This document shows positions 14,659-22,924 of a stretch of DNA of 24,876 bases, piece by piece (the stretch's first letter is position 1; each line of letters begins with the position of its first letter). The DNA is taken from positions 1 through 24,876 of the IMG/VR virus record IMGVR_UViG_3300025617_000109; one strand, 5' to 3'. The DNA comes from a virus. The position numbers and the translations under genes are program-made. The notes beneath the pieces were generated by a model. It did not search any database, had not been told where the DNA came from, and saw nothing but the letters and a program-made list of their open reading frames with translations.

Positions 14659-16878
14659 TTATTTTTTAGTCTCTCTTAATGCTCCGTTTACTGTAGGGGT
14701 ATAAACAGTCTGTTTCTCTTCTTCACCTAGCGGTGCTTCACCAGAATTATGTCTTTCTATATCCCTTTGTGAGATAACTCTAACTTTAGGTTGATCTAAT
14801 CCCTTAGTAAAACCTACCTTAGTAACGGGTCTTAAATCTTTATTGAATGCATTTTCAATTGCAGGTGCTAAAAAGCCTCCTACTTTAAGTCCTTCTTCGT
14901 TTCTGATATCACCTAAAGTATTATATACTTTTTGAATCTTAGTTCTTGTTTTATCGTAATAAGCTTCGATATCAGTAACAATATCTTGTAGTTGTATAAT
15001 AGCGGCTTTCATACCATCAAATCCGCCATACTCATCTGCAAATCTAGCAAGTTCTTGAGTAGCTGCTTCGTTAATAGTTCCTTCTTCTAATACTTTTTGG
15101 ATAATTGATTTAATGTTTTCTTTTACGATTTTATCTTTACCCATTGCTTTTTTGATTGCTTTGTCTTTTGCTGCCATATAATCGTCTCCGTCTACATCTC
15201 CATCTCCGTCATGATCTTTTCCTTTAGCTTCTTCTAAGTTCTCAACCATAAATTGAGTTTCTAGATACTCTAACACATCTTTTTTAGCAAACTCTATCAT
15301 TCCTGGTTCTGTCATTGGACCCATCTTCCATTCTTCCCAAGCTTTTATTAATAGATTAACGCCTTTATCAAATAAAGGACCCATGCTTTCTACATATCCG
15401 CCGGTTTCGTAATCATTTTCAGTTACTACTTTACCTCCTTGAGTTTTCTTTCTTCTACCTTCTCTAATAGATTCTTTATTTAATTTATGTACTCCTGTAC
15501 CGTCACAGTGGTCGCATCCTGAACCATCACATTCCGGGCAAATAGATTCTGGATCTGGTCCAGCTGCTTCAGCTTTTGGAGCATGCATAATGTCTACACC
15601 AAAGTTGTAATGGTCACCTATAGCATAAACTACTTCTTCTGCTTCCTCAGCTTCTGTAGTGTCGTTTTCTGCTGCTCTATCTTCTATTAAAGAAATAAAC
15701 TCTTGTAATCCTCCTACTCTTTCAGCTACTACTACTTCAGCTTCTTCTAATCCTTTTCTATTTGGATTTACGCCTTCGTTAAAACTAATTAAAGTTTTTT
15801 TAATAGCTTTTTTAAACATTCTAATATGATCTAAAGCTTCTGATTTGTCTCCATCTTTAATAGCATCTATTGCCATACCTAAATGACTGTTTTCTGAATG
15901 ATAGTTAACATCTTCAAAAGAATCATATAGAGCTTGTAGAGTTGTGATAGGAGTGTTAAGTCTAATTTTCATACCGAACTCCAACATACCTTCGTAATCA
16001 AAATCTGTAGAGAATTTATCGCCAGGTTTAAAAGATTTTACTACTTTATCTTCCTGACCGTATTTTTGTATATCTTTCATTTGTTGATCAGACATCGCTT
16101 CTTCAACTTCACTCTCTTGCATATAATCAGAAGGTGATTCGTAGTTTACAGAAACAAATTCATCAAATTCATCTCCAATTTGATCTAGAGACATTCCTCT
16201 AATATCTTGAAAATGGGTTTTAATAAAGTCTTTTATGATATCATTATCTGCACCTTTTTCTTTTTTAAGGTATGAGATAAGATCCATAGTAATTTCTCTA
16301 AGTGACTTAGTTGTTTGTTCTGGTACTGAGTCTAGATTATCATAGAAATCGTTTCTTTCATCGTCATCCATCTCATCGTTAGATTTTGCTGTACCGTCGT
16401 CATGATATCCTGGAGTACCTTCTTTTAGTTCGGCTTTTTTCATTCCGTTAAAGGTATCTACCTCATTTCCTTTCTTAGGCTCCACCATTTGATCATGCTT
16501 GTTGACCTTATTAGACTCGCCTGACATTAGATTAAGGTAGTGTAGAGGGTCTTTTTTAAGGTTTTTCAAAGCTTTATCTTTTGCTTTAGCGTGATCCTCT
16601 TCAGAAATTGACTCTTGAGACATTAATCCCATAGCTTCTAATTCAGCATCTATTCCTCTTCTAATAGCTTCATCAGAAATATTATCAAATTCTCTATATT
16701 CAGGAGTCCCATCTTTTTCAGATATCATTCCTTTTTGTTTAAGAATCTGTACGGTATCATCAAATCCTAAGAATTGATTGATAAGTTGAGGTTGTGCCAT
16801 ACGGGCATCTCTAACGAATTGTTTCTTAGAGAAAGATTCGTTCAATACCCCTCTATATTTTTCAGTTAACGTTTTCAT
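14659..16878 (-). CDS. 739-aa probable internal/core head protein with Cys knuckle and EF-hand-like loop
   Basis: No named family recognised. The N-terminus MKTLTEKYRGVLNESFSKK has a candidate gp21 site (LNE|S). Most of the protein is charged and helical. A CPECDGSGCDHCDGTG segment holds Cys447, 450, 455 and 458 (CxxC-x4-CxxC), like DnaJ-type zinc knuckles. DHDGDGDVDGDD at 555-566 fits the 12-residue EF-hand calcium loop (D1, D3, D5, G6, hydrophobic 8, acidic 12) and is followed by a Lys-rich helix (KDKAIKKAMGKDK). The C-terminus carries ELARFADEYGGFDGMKAAI and YTPTVNGALRETKK. Its place between the portal cluster and the protease, where T4 encodes small core proteins 67 and 68, suggests a prohead core or injected internal protein. 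It overlaps the 73-aa gene by 17 nt. Confidence 0.85.
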   Translation of the reverse strand: MKTLTEKYRGVLNESFSKKQFVRDARMAQPQLINQFLGFDDTVQILKQKGMISEKDGTPEYREFDNISDEAIRRGIDAELEAMGLMSQESISEEDHAKAKDKALKNLKKDPLHYLNLMSGESNKVNKHDQMVEPKKGNEVDTFNGMKKAELKEGTPGYHDDGTAKSNDEMDDDERNDFYDNLDSVPEQTTKSLREITMDLISYLKKEKGADNDIIKDFIKTHFQDIRGMSLDQIGDEFDEFVSVNYESPSDYMQESEVEEAMSDQQMKDIQKYGQEDKVVKSFKPGDKFSTDFDYEGMLEFGMKIRLNTPITTLQALYDSFEDVNYHSENSHLGMAIDAIKDGDKSEALDHIRMFKKAIKKTLISFNEGVNPNRKGLEEAEVVVAERVGGLQEFISLIEDRAAENDTTEAEEAEEVVYAIGDHYNFGVDIMHAPKAEAAGPDPESICPECDGSGCDHCDGTGVHKLNKESIREGRRKKTQGGKVVTENDYETGGYVESMGPLFDKGVNLLIKAWEEWKMGPMTEPGMIEFAKKDVLEYLETQFMVENLEEAKGKDHDGDGDVDGDDYMAAKDKAIKKAMGKDKIVKENIKSIIQKVLEEGTINEAATQELARFADEYGGFDGMKAAIIQLQDIVTDIEAYYDKTRTKIQKVYNTLGDIRNEEGLKVGGFLAPAIENAFNKDLRPVTKVGFTKGLDQPKVRVISQRDIERHNSGEAPLGEEEKQTVYTPTVNGALRETKK

Positions 16879-17083
16879 CTAAATAATCAAACATTTTAGT
16901 GTTATAAGGTCTTTTTTTTTGCTTTACTGTTTTGTAACCTAACTTTTCAGCTTGTTTTGTTGCTCTATTCTTTTTATTTCCTTTCGAAAATGCGTAAGGA
17001 GTTTGATAACCTGCAACGCCGGCTGTCGAACTTAGTTCCTCTATTACTTCTCTAACCGCTTGTACTAGTTTACTTCTTTTCAT
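16862..17083 (-). CDS. 73-aa basic protein in the head cluster
   Basis: Begins MKRSKLVQAVREVIEELSST with an amphipathic helix, then TAGVAGYQTPYAFSKGN and a strongly basic stretch (KKNRATKQAEKLGYKTVKQK), ending FDYLDENVN. I do not recognise a named family. Its start forms an ATGA overlap with the stop of the 284-aa gene, and its 3' end overlaps the 739-aa gene by 17 nt, so all three are translationally coupled. The size and charge resemble small prohead-core proteins, and IEE in VREVIEEL fits the [I/L]xE protease pattern. Core function is inference. A run of nine A residues in the coding strand (encoding KK) was checked for frameshifting and leads only to short extensions. Confidence 0.75.
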   Translation of the reverse strand: MKRSKLVQAVREVIEELSSTAGVAGYQTPYAFSKGNKKNRATKQAEKLGYKTVKQKKRPYNTKMFDYLDENVN

Positions 17084-17934
17084 AATTTGCGCATCTCGTT
17101 TACTAAATCGTAATACTGCATTAAATTAATCAAATGGTTATCAGAGATCTTTTCAGTTTTCTTTAAAGGAGTAATTCCTTTAAGTACTTCCTGTAATTTT
17201 ATTTTTACTACTTCGTCTTTGACCTTATTTGCTAGTTCTTCAACTTCCTTTCTGATCTTTTCTACTTCTTCATTAACTAGGTTTCTAAGTCTAGTAGTAG
17301 AATCGACTGAAGTAATAAATTCTTTTAGTATGTTTTTTTGTTCTGGTAGAAGAGACTTATAGTTTGAATTAAATTTTTCTAATAGTATCTTATACGTTAA
17401 TAAACGTAAATCCTTATCGTACTTAGAGTATTCTTCTATTAATGTATCTTTTACTGACTCTTTATCAAGTTGACTAGAGGTAAGGTGTTCCAGTACTGTT
17501 AACTTATTATTAACTAGAAACTCTGGATTAACTAAAGTTGAGTTATTCTGGGCTTCTAGCAGGCAATATAGAGCAGCTAATGGTTTATAGTCTCTTACTT
17601 GAATTGCAAAAAATTCTTCTATATTGTAACTTTCCTTTAAGTCAGAAATTAGCTTGTATTTAGCCTCTTTTAAAGTTTTCTGATTAAATTTTCTTGAAAT
17701 TTCAGTAATAGTAGATATTACTGTTTCTGCTTTGGCTTCACTTAAGTTGTTATTCTTAAGAATGTAATCATATAATTTTAGCTCTTTTCCAATCACATTA
17801 TTACCGCCGAAGTATTTTTTTAAAATACCGACTGCGGCTGATTCATTCTTAGAGATAGTATCAGCAGCTATTTGTTTAACTAACAATTCGTAAATTAAAC
17901 CAGTATTTTTAAACTTTGAATGTTTTATCTTCAT
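17080..17934 (-). CDS. 284-aa helical protein downstream of the portal gene, function unknown
   Basis: Begins MKIKHSKFKNTGLIYELLVK and is almost wholly helical and charged, with no catalytic motif visible. A strongly heptad-like Glu/Lys stretch near 220-250 (EEVEKIRKEVEELANKVKDE) looks like a coiled coil. It starts 30 nt after the portal gene and has a promoter-like octamer 18 nt upstream of its ATG. Its stop overlaps the 73-aa gene start (ATGA). The location between gp20 and the core/protease genes suggests a role in prohead initiation or the core, perhaps linking portal to scaffold. That is inference from position. Confidence 0.8.
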   Translation of the reverse strand: MKIKHSKFKNTGLIYELLVKQIAADTISKNESAAVGILKKYFGGNNVIGKELKLYDYILKNNNLSEAKAETVISTITEISRKFNQKTLKEAKYKLISDLKESYNIEEFFAIQVRDYKPLAALYCLLEAQNNSTLVNPEFLVNNKLTVLEHLTSSQLDKESVKDTLIEEYSKYDKDLRLLTYKILLEKFNSNYKSLLPEQKNILKEFITSVDSTTRLRNLVNEEVEKIRKEVEELANKVKDEVVKIKLQEVLKGITPLKKTEKISDNHLINLMQYYDLVNEMRKL

Positions 17935-17951
17935 AATATACGGTTACTATA

Positions 17952-17959
17952 TATAAATA
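17952..17959 (-). promoter_or_regulatory. Late-promoter-like octamer between portal and the 284-aa gene
   Basis: The coding strand reads CCATATTTATATATAGTAA, just after the portal stop at 17964 and 18 nt before the next ATG. It matches the recurring motif. Confidence 0.4.
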
Positions 17960-17963
17960 TGGG

Positions 17964-19853
17964 TTAGTCCTCTAAATCTCGTAATTGAGTTTCATCTAAT
18001 AGTTTAGATTCAGTTTCTTTTGTTTCTTCAAAAATCATTTTCTTGTTTTCTCCAAAAGAATCTTTAATCTGATGATAGACTGATTGTGCTTTTGTGGTAT
18101 TGGTTTCCATTACGTTTTCATTATCGGATGGAAATCCTCCATGCATTCCATGCACACCTAATCTATCTCTACCTCCCATCGGATCGTTATTAGTACCGTA
18201 TACCGACATTTTCTCTTTAGGTCTTCCACCTTCAGGTCCTACTTCATTATAGCCAGAGGGAACATCTCCTACTCCTCCTCCTTTTTCTGTAGCTGTTGCT
18301 CTTCTACCGTACATAGAAGCTAAGTCATGAGGTGTACCGTATGATCTTCCTGATTTAGCAGGATCATTACCTTCTGCTTCTATCTGTGCGTGTCTAAAGG
18401 CCCTCTTACCGTCTTCTCTAACTAAATCTCTCATTTCGTTATATGTATCTTCGGACATATCGAATATATTTTCATAGATATAATCTGATGAGAATAGTTT
18501 AGAGTCTTTCATTTGGTTAGCTAGATCTATTTTCTCTTTTAATAGGGCTACTTTTTCCTGTTCGTATATTACAGAAGGATTAGTAAGCTTTAATTCAAAA
18601 TTAGTTAGACTCTCTCCAGTAAAGCCTTGAGTATACAAATGTACCAAAGCAATTTTAGTTAACTCTGATTCTAATATTTTCTGTATTCTTTCTACTGTTC
18701 TAGCAAATCTAATGTCTTCTGCTGCTAAAGTAGCTTTACCGGTTAGGTCTCCTTCGTATCCAAAATATGCTTTTGGAATCTTAAGAGCAGCAAACATCTT
18801 AGCTTGTAGGTATTGAATATCGTTTGTTCCGTCGTAATCTAAACCTTTAGTAGTTTCGATTCTAGTAGAAGCATCTCCACCCCTTACAGGAATATAGAAA
18901 TCTTCCATCATATTCTGCATATTGAACTTCAAGTTATATTGACCTGTTTTAGGATCAACATAAGGAGTCTTTTTCATAGTGTTGATAGTTTTTTGCATAA
19001 ACTGATCAACTTCTGCAGGAGGAATAGAACCAACATTAACAAAGAAAGTTCTCTTTTCAGGAGCTCTCATTATACGGTGAATTAACATCGCATCTTCCAT
19101 TAACGTCAATTGCTTAAATATCTTTCTAGCTGGTTCGATATAAGAACGACCGTAGGGTAAGTAAGCATGATCTGATATTAACCTAAAATGTGCTACTTCG
19201 TAATTATCTAAAGTAACTACTTTTGAGTCTCTTTTAGGAATATAGTTAGGATCTTGTGATGCTGCTATACCGTCGGGGTTGATAGAGAATTGAACCTCAG
19301 AAGGTTTATCGGGATTAGCACCTTCATGTCTAGATACATTATATACAGTATACGGAAGTACATTGTATACTCCAAACTTTTCAGCTATTTCTAACTTTAA
19401 GAAATAATCTCCGTACTTTAACATTCCTCTAACCCATGACCATAGGTTAAACTCTACATTTAATACATCGTAAAATAAATTATAAAGGACTCTCTGTAGG
19501 TTTTCATCAGATGATTTTACTGATAGTATTTCACCCATATCGTTTTTAAGAGTAGCTTCGTCAGCTAGAATATCTAATGCTGAAGCTATAATTGGATCTG
19601 TATCCATTGCTTCATAGTCAGAATATAACTGTATTCTAAGTGTTTGATAGTTTAGATTTGGATTAAAAATGTTCTGCTTATTGTAAACATGTAATCTAGT
19701 AAATCTATCAACTAATGCGTTAGTTTCAAAATTACCTGTAGTTTGAATACGATTAATATCAGCAACCTTAAGTTCGGTACCTCCTATGTTTCGTATAATT
19801 ACATCCGAAGAGAAAAGTCTCTGTAATCTCCCAAATAATGATTTATCGGCCAT
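17964..19853 (-). CDS. gp20: Portal vertex protein, T4 gp20-like (629 aa)
   Basis: Forms the dodecameric portal through which DNA is packaged and ejected. The N-terminal domain contains YDPIIASALDI-type sequence (DTDPIIASALDILADEA) and WVRGMLKYGDYFLKLEI. The central hallmark is near 260-350: LMEDAMLIHRIMRAPEKRTF, FVNVGSIPP, NMMEDFYIPVRGG and GTNDIQYLQAKMFAALKIP, which closely follow T4 gp20 (YRITRAPERRVFYIDVG...MEDFWLPRREGG...DIEYF). It is about 100 residues longer than T4 gp20 (524 aa). The extra C-terminus from about 480 is Gly/Pro-rich and charged, with GMHGGFPSDNEN, and ends in an acidic helix (TKETESKLLDETQLRDLED). It follows the terminase by 42 nt, with a promoter-like octamer in the gap. 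Confidence 0.97.
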   Translation of the reverse strand: MADKSLFGRLQRLFSSDVIIRNIGGTELKVADINRIQTTGNFETNALVDRFTRLHVYNKQNIFNPNLNYQTLRIQLYSDYEAMDTDPIIASALDILADEATLKNDMGEILSVKSSDENLQRVLYNLFYDVLNVEFNLWSWVRGMLKYGDYFLKLEIAEKFGVYNVLPYTVYNVSRHEGANPDKPSEVQFSINPDGIAASQDPNYIPKRDSKVVTLDNYEVAHFRLISDHAYLPYGRSYIEPARKIFKQLTLMEDAMLIHRIMRAPEKRTFFVNVGSIPPAEVDQFMQKTINTMKKTPYVDPKTGQYNLKFNMQNMMEDFYIPVRGGDASTRIETTKGLDYDGTNDIQYLQAKMFAALKIPKAYFGYEGDLTGKATLAAEDIRFARTVERIQKILESELTKIALVHLYTQGFTGESLTNFELKLTNPSVIYEQEKVALLKEKIDLANQMKDSKLFSSDYIYENIFDMSEDTYNEMRDLVREDGKRAFRHAQIEAEGNDPAKSGRSYGTPHDLASMYGRRATATEKGGGVGDVPSGYNEVGPEGGRPKEKMSVYGTNNDPMGGRDRLGVHGMHGGFPSDNENVMETNTTKAQSVYHQIKDSFGENKKMIFEETKETESKLLDETQLRDLED

Positions 19854-19881
19854 TCAATGAATATTTTAATTCAGTATATAT

Positions 19882-19889
19882 TATAAATA
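19882..19889 (-). promoter_or_regulatory. Late-promoter-like octamer upstream of the portal gene
   Basis: The coding strand reads AGCTATTTATAATATATAC, 29 nt before the portal ATG. It is almost the same as the copy before the 331-aa fibre gene (TATTTATAATATATA in both). Confidence 0.45.
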
Positions 19890-19895
19890 GCTACG

Positions 19896-21467
19896 TTATA
19901 ATAACCAAGATATATCTTCTTGTCCGTAGCCATTATCAATAATATAAGGATTATTTTGCTGATTACCAACTGATTTCATAACTGCTTTGTTTTTTGCGTT
20001 TAAATTTTGAAAAGAGGATAATTGAGCTCTAGCTAAATCCATACCTTGCTGTCTTAACCTTAATGCTGTGTCTCTAACGTATAGAGCTGTTGCACAAGCC
20101 ATTAATAAGTCATCATTATAGTTTGTTTGTGCTTGTGGTTTACCATTTTTCCATACAAACACTCTCATTTCTCCTAATAATCTTTTAGATTGAATAGTTA
20201 CGCCTCTTTCTCTAATATATTCTATCATTTTAGCGATTACTAGAGGTCTAGTTCTAACAGACATAGTAAATCCAGGTACTAGTTTATCTCTTTCGTACTT
20301 AGACATATAAGATTCTACTGTTTCCATTTGAGAGGTAGAACTATAGTATAAATTGCTATATTGACGTTCAAGTATCTGTTCAATTGTAGCCCAACCTATA
20401 TTTGCATTCTCAACAACTAAAAGAGCTTGATTAAATTCTGTTGCAATACCAACTAATACATTACCAAAATCTTTAGGAGATATTTTACCTTTGTATTCTC
20501 CTACCTGTACACAGTTTTCTATATCAAATATATGAAATGCAGAATAATCGGCAGAGTCTCCTCTTGATACATCAGCTACTACCATATAAGATTTAGTATA
20601 ATCTACTCCTTCCCATACCCATAGGTTGCTATCTACACCTCTTCTTTCTAATGGTTCTTTAAGGTATGTTTGCTCAAAGAACATCATATCATCAGGTTCG
20701 AATACTGTATCACCAGAAGCTAAGAAATCACAATCACACTCTTGACCGGCCATTCTAGGTCCTAAGTCTGAGTCTTGTTGATCTCTCCATGATTGATCCC
20801 TTTCTGGATGTACTGTCCAGGGTAGCTTAATAGGTAAAAAGCTATTTTCTCCTGATTCAGCTTTATCCCAAGTTTGATGAAACCAGTTACCAATACCGTT
20901 AGGTGTTGATAAAGCCATACATTGTCCACCGGTAGCTAAGGTTTGTTGAGCTGCTGTAAACGTCTCTTGAATGTTATCAATAAAGGCTGCCTCATCGATA
21001 AGAAGTAATGATACTGCCTCTGACCTTGCAGCATCGGCGTTAGATGATTTAGCTGTAATTTTAGATCCATTTTTTAACCTTAAAGATAGTTTATTTTTTT
21101 CTACTGCAGGCAGCTTTAACCATTTAGGTAACTGGTCATACATAAACATAGTTTTAGAAACTAAGTTACGTGCAGTTGCTTGAGTAGTTGCTAATGCTAA
21201 AACGTTTTTATCTTTATGAAATAACATTAACCATAGACTATATGCTGCTGCTAGAGTAGAGATACCTAACTGTCTAGATTTTAAAGTAATTAAGTATTGA
21301 TTATCTCTAAAAAGATGTAGTACTTTTTCCTGAAAGGGGTATAGATTAAATAAGATACGGCCTCTAGTAGGGTGCTGAATATAACAGTACTTCTTCATGA
21401 AGTATGCCGGATCTTTAGCACACTTTATATATTCCTGTGCTATTATTTTTTTTATGTCTTGTGCCAT
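19896..21467 (-). CDS. gp17: Terminase large subunit, T4 gp17-like (523 aa)
   Basis: Motor ATPase and nuclease that packages and cuts concatemeric DNA. ATPase domain: Walker A-like SRQLGIST at 64-71 preceded by Lys63, Walker B LLLIDEAAF at 154-162 and the coupling motif STPNG at 187-191. Nuclease (RNase H-like) domain: MVVADVSRGDSADYSAF with Asp299, VVENANIGWATIEQI with Glu353, and NDDLLMA with Asp452/453, the same three acidic sites as T4 gp17 (Asp401, Glu458, Asp542). The canonical Walker A lysine is replaced by Ile (GIST instead of GKT). Variants of this K-x-R-Q-x-G-x-S-T kind occur in many phage terminases, so I read it as active. It is shorter than T4 gp17 (610 aa). No small terminase is adjacent. 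Confidence 0.97.
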   Translation of the reverse strand: MAQDIKKIIAQEYIKCAKDPAYFMKKYCYIQHPTRGRILFNLYPFQEKVLHLFRDNQYLITLKSRQLGISTLAAAYSLWLMLFHKDKNVLALATTQATARNLVSKTMFMYDQLPKWLKLPAVEKNKLSLRLKNGSKITAKSSNADAARSEAVSLLLIDEAAFIDNIQETFTAAQQTLATGGQCMALSTPNGIGNWFHQTWDKAESGENSFLPIKLPWTVHPERDQSWRDQQDSDLGPRMAGQECDCDFLASGDTVFEPDDMMFFEQTYLKEPLERRGVDSNLWVWEGVDYTKSYMVVADVSRGDSADYSAFHIFDIENCVQVGEYKGKISPKDFGNVLVGIATEFNQALLVVENANIGWATIEQILERQYSNLYYSSTSQMETVESYMSKYERDKLVPGFTMSVRTRPLVIAKMIEYIRERGVTIQSKRLLGEMRVFVWKNGKPQAQTNYNDDLLMACATALYVRDTALRLRQQGMDLARAQLSSFQNLNAKNKAVMKSVGNQQNNPYIIDNGYGQEDISWLL

Positions 21468-21469
21468 AA

Positions 21470-22924
21470 CTAACTTACTTTAACTCCCGAAGAAGTAATA
21501 AATAGAGATTTACCGCTCCAACCACCTGCTGCTCTTGTACGTACAGTAACAGGTATTGTAACATCTTTCGTATCTCCTGAGATTTCTATTTTAAACTTAA
21601 CTGTGAATGATTGTGAATCACCGTTATAGCTGTTTGAAATACCTTTTATATCGTCACTAGAATCTACTGTGACTATGCTTTTTAATATTTTATCCTCAGA
21701 TACATCTTTAATCGTTGATCCAGATTCTGTTCCTACTAATAATTTATATGGACAAGGTGTTTCTCCTTTTACTACTGTACCGTATGTGTAAGCTGCGATA
21801 GAATTTAAAAAGTATTTTAAAGTCTGAGGATTAGATAACATCTTACTTAATCCTGAGATTATATTATTTCTAAATGGATAGTAAAAGTCTTTACCGTAAA
21901 ACTCTAAATCATCTTTTTGAAACTCTACTGCTAAATCTGCAAATACATCTCTACTTTTAGTTTCAGAAAAATCTTCTTTTGAAATATCAAAATTATTTAT
22001 AGCCTCTTTTGCATTAGTACCAGAAACAGTAGATGCTGCTTTATTCCAAGAACCATCTATAAGTTTCTTTATTTCCTCTGAGATACTACCTTCTAATTTA
22101 TCGAAAAAAGCTACTATATTAGTATTAAACTTAGGAGTTTTATCTTCTTTTTCAGCTATCTTATTTGAATAGCCTATAAAATCTCCATTGTTTAACTCTA
22201 TAATAATATCAGAAGGATTTTTAGAATTTATATTTGCAGGCTTACCTCTAGGAGTCCAATATAAATTTTTTATACTTACTCCTTTTAAATCACTTTTCAA
22301 TGCTACTGCATTATTATAACCTATCTTTATATCTCTTTCAGGAGTTTCATCTTTTTCTATCAACTCTATTAGTTGAGAATAAGTTACTTCATCTCCTTCT
22401 CCTGTAAGAACTCCTGTTCCTCCTTGCTTATCTACTATATCTTCAACACTGTTAAATTGAGGGTGTTTTAAAAAATATAGAGATAAAAATTCATTAACGT
22501 TAGAAGATGCTGTAGTGTCTTTTCTTGTTTTCTGTCCGTAGTGAGATATAACTTTTGATTTAGGTATCACTATAAATTCCCCTATGGAGTTTTCTAAATC
22601 TTTAAATAATTCGAATTTAGCTGAGCCTCTTAATGAAAGTATAGGTTCTTTTGTTACATCTGCAACTGCTTTGTAAATAAGGTCTGTAAATTTAATATCT
22701 TTATTATTAAGTAACTCTCTAACTTTATTATCCAAATCAGGATCTATATTATAAAAAGGATTAAATATACCTCTACTTTGATATTTAGGAGATACAGTAA
22801 GTTCATTTAACTTAAAGTCAAACATAGATTCAAATAAATCCATATCCTCTTGACTGTTAATGTCAGGATATCCTTTTTTGGTTCTATATGACCATTCGAG
22901 TATAGCTTTGTCTATAAGGTTCAT
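21470..22924 (-). CDS. 484-aa protein upstream of terminase, possible PD-(D/E)XK-like fold
   Basis: Begins MNLIDKAILEWSYRTKKGYP. I cannot assign a named family. The central segment (about 236-255) reads NPSDIIIELNNGDFIGYSNK and is followed by TPKFNTNIVAFF. An Asp followed after a beta hairpin by xNK has the spacing of the PD-(D/E)XK nuclease core, but with Ser instead of Glu/Asp before the Lys, so activity is doubtful. The C-terminus is beta-rich and has TVRTRAAGGWSGKSLFI. It starts directly at the stop of the 386-aa gene and ends 2 nt before the terminase ATG, so it is coupled to packaging. It could be a packaging-associated nuclease, a DNA-end or recombination protein, or purely structural. 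Confidence applies to the gene, not to the fold. Confidence 0.85.
   Translation of the reverse strand: MNLIDKAILEWSYRTKKGYPDINSQEDMDLFESMFDFKLNELTVSPKYQSRGIFNPFYNIDPDLDNKVRELLNNKDIKFTDLIYKAVADVTKEPILSLRGSAKFELFKDLENSIGEFIVIPKSKVISHYGQKTRKDTTASSNVNEFLSLYFLKHPQFNSVEDIVDKQGGTGVLTGEGDEVTYSQLIELIEKDETPERDIKIGYNNAVALKSDLKGVSIKNLYWTPRGKPANINSKNPSDIIIELNNGDFIGYSNKIAEKEDKTPKFNTNIVAFFDKLEGSISEEIKKLIDGSWNKAASTVSGTNAKEAINNFDISKEDFSETKSRDVFADLAVEFQKDDLEFYGKDFYYPFRNNIISGLSKMLSNPQTLKYFLNSIAAYTYGTVVKGETPCPYKLLVGTESGSTIKDVSEDKILKSIVTVDSSDDIKGISNSYNGDSQSFTVKFKIEISGDTKDVTIPVTVRTRAAGGWSGKSLFITSSGVKVS
21497..21504 (-). promoter_or_regulatory. Possible embedded late-promoter-like octamer upstream of terminase
   Basis: The coding strand reads CTCTATTTATTACTTC inside the last codons of the 484-aa gene, 29 nt before the terminase ATG. 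It matches the variant seen before phoH and gp13 (TATTTATT), but it lies in coding sequence and may be chance. Confidence 0.25.

Noticed and set aside
16900-16925. A9 run in the 73-aa gene as a programmed frameshift site
   Set aside because: A -1 shift stops after three codons and a +1 shift after about a dozen; neither joins the next gene.
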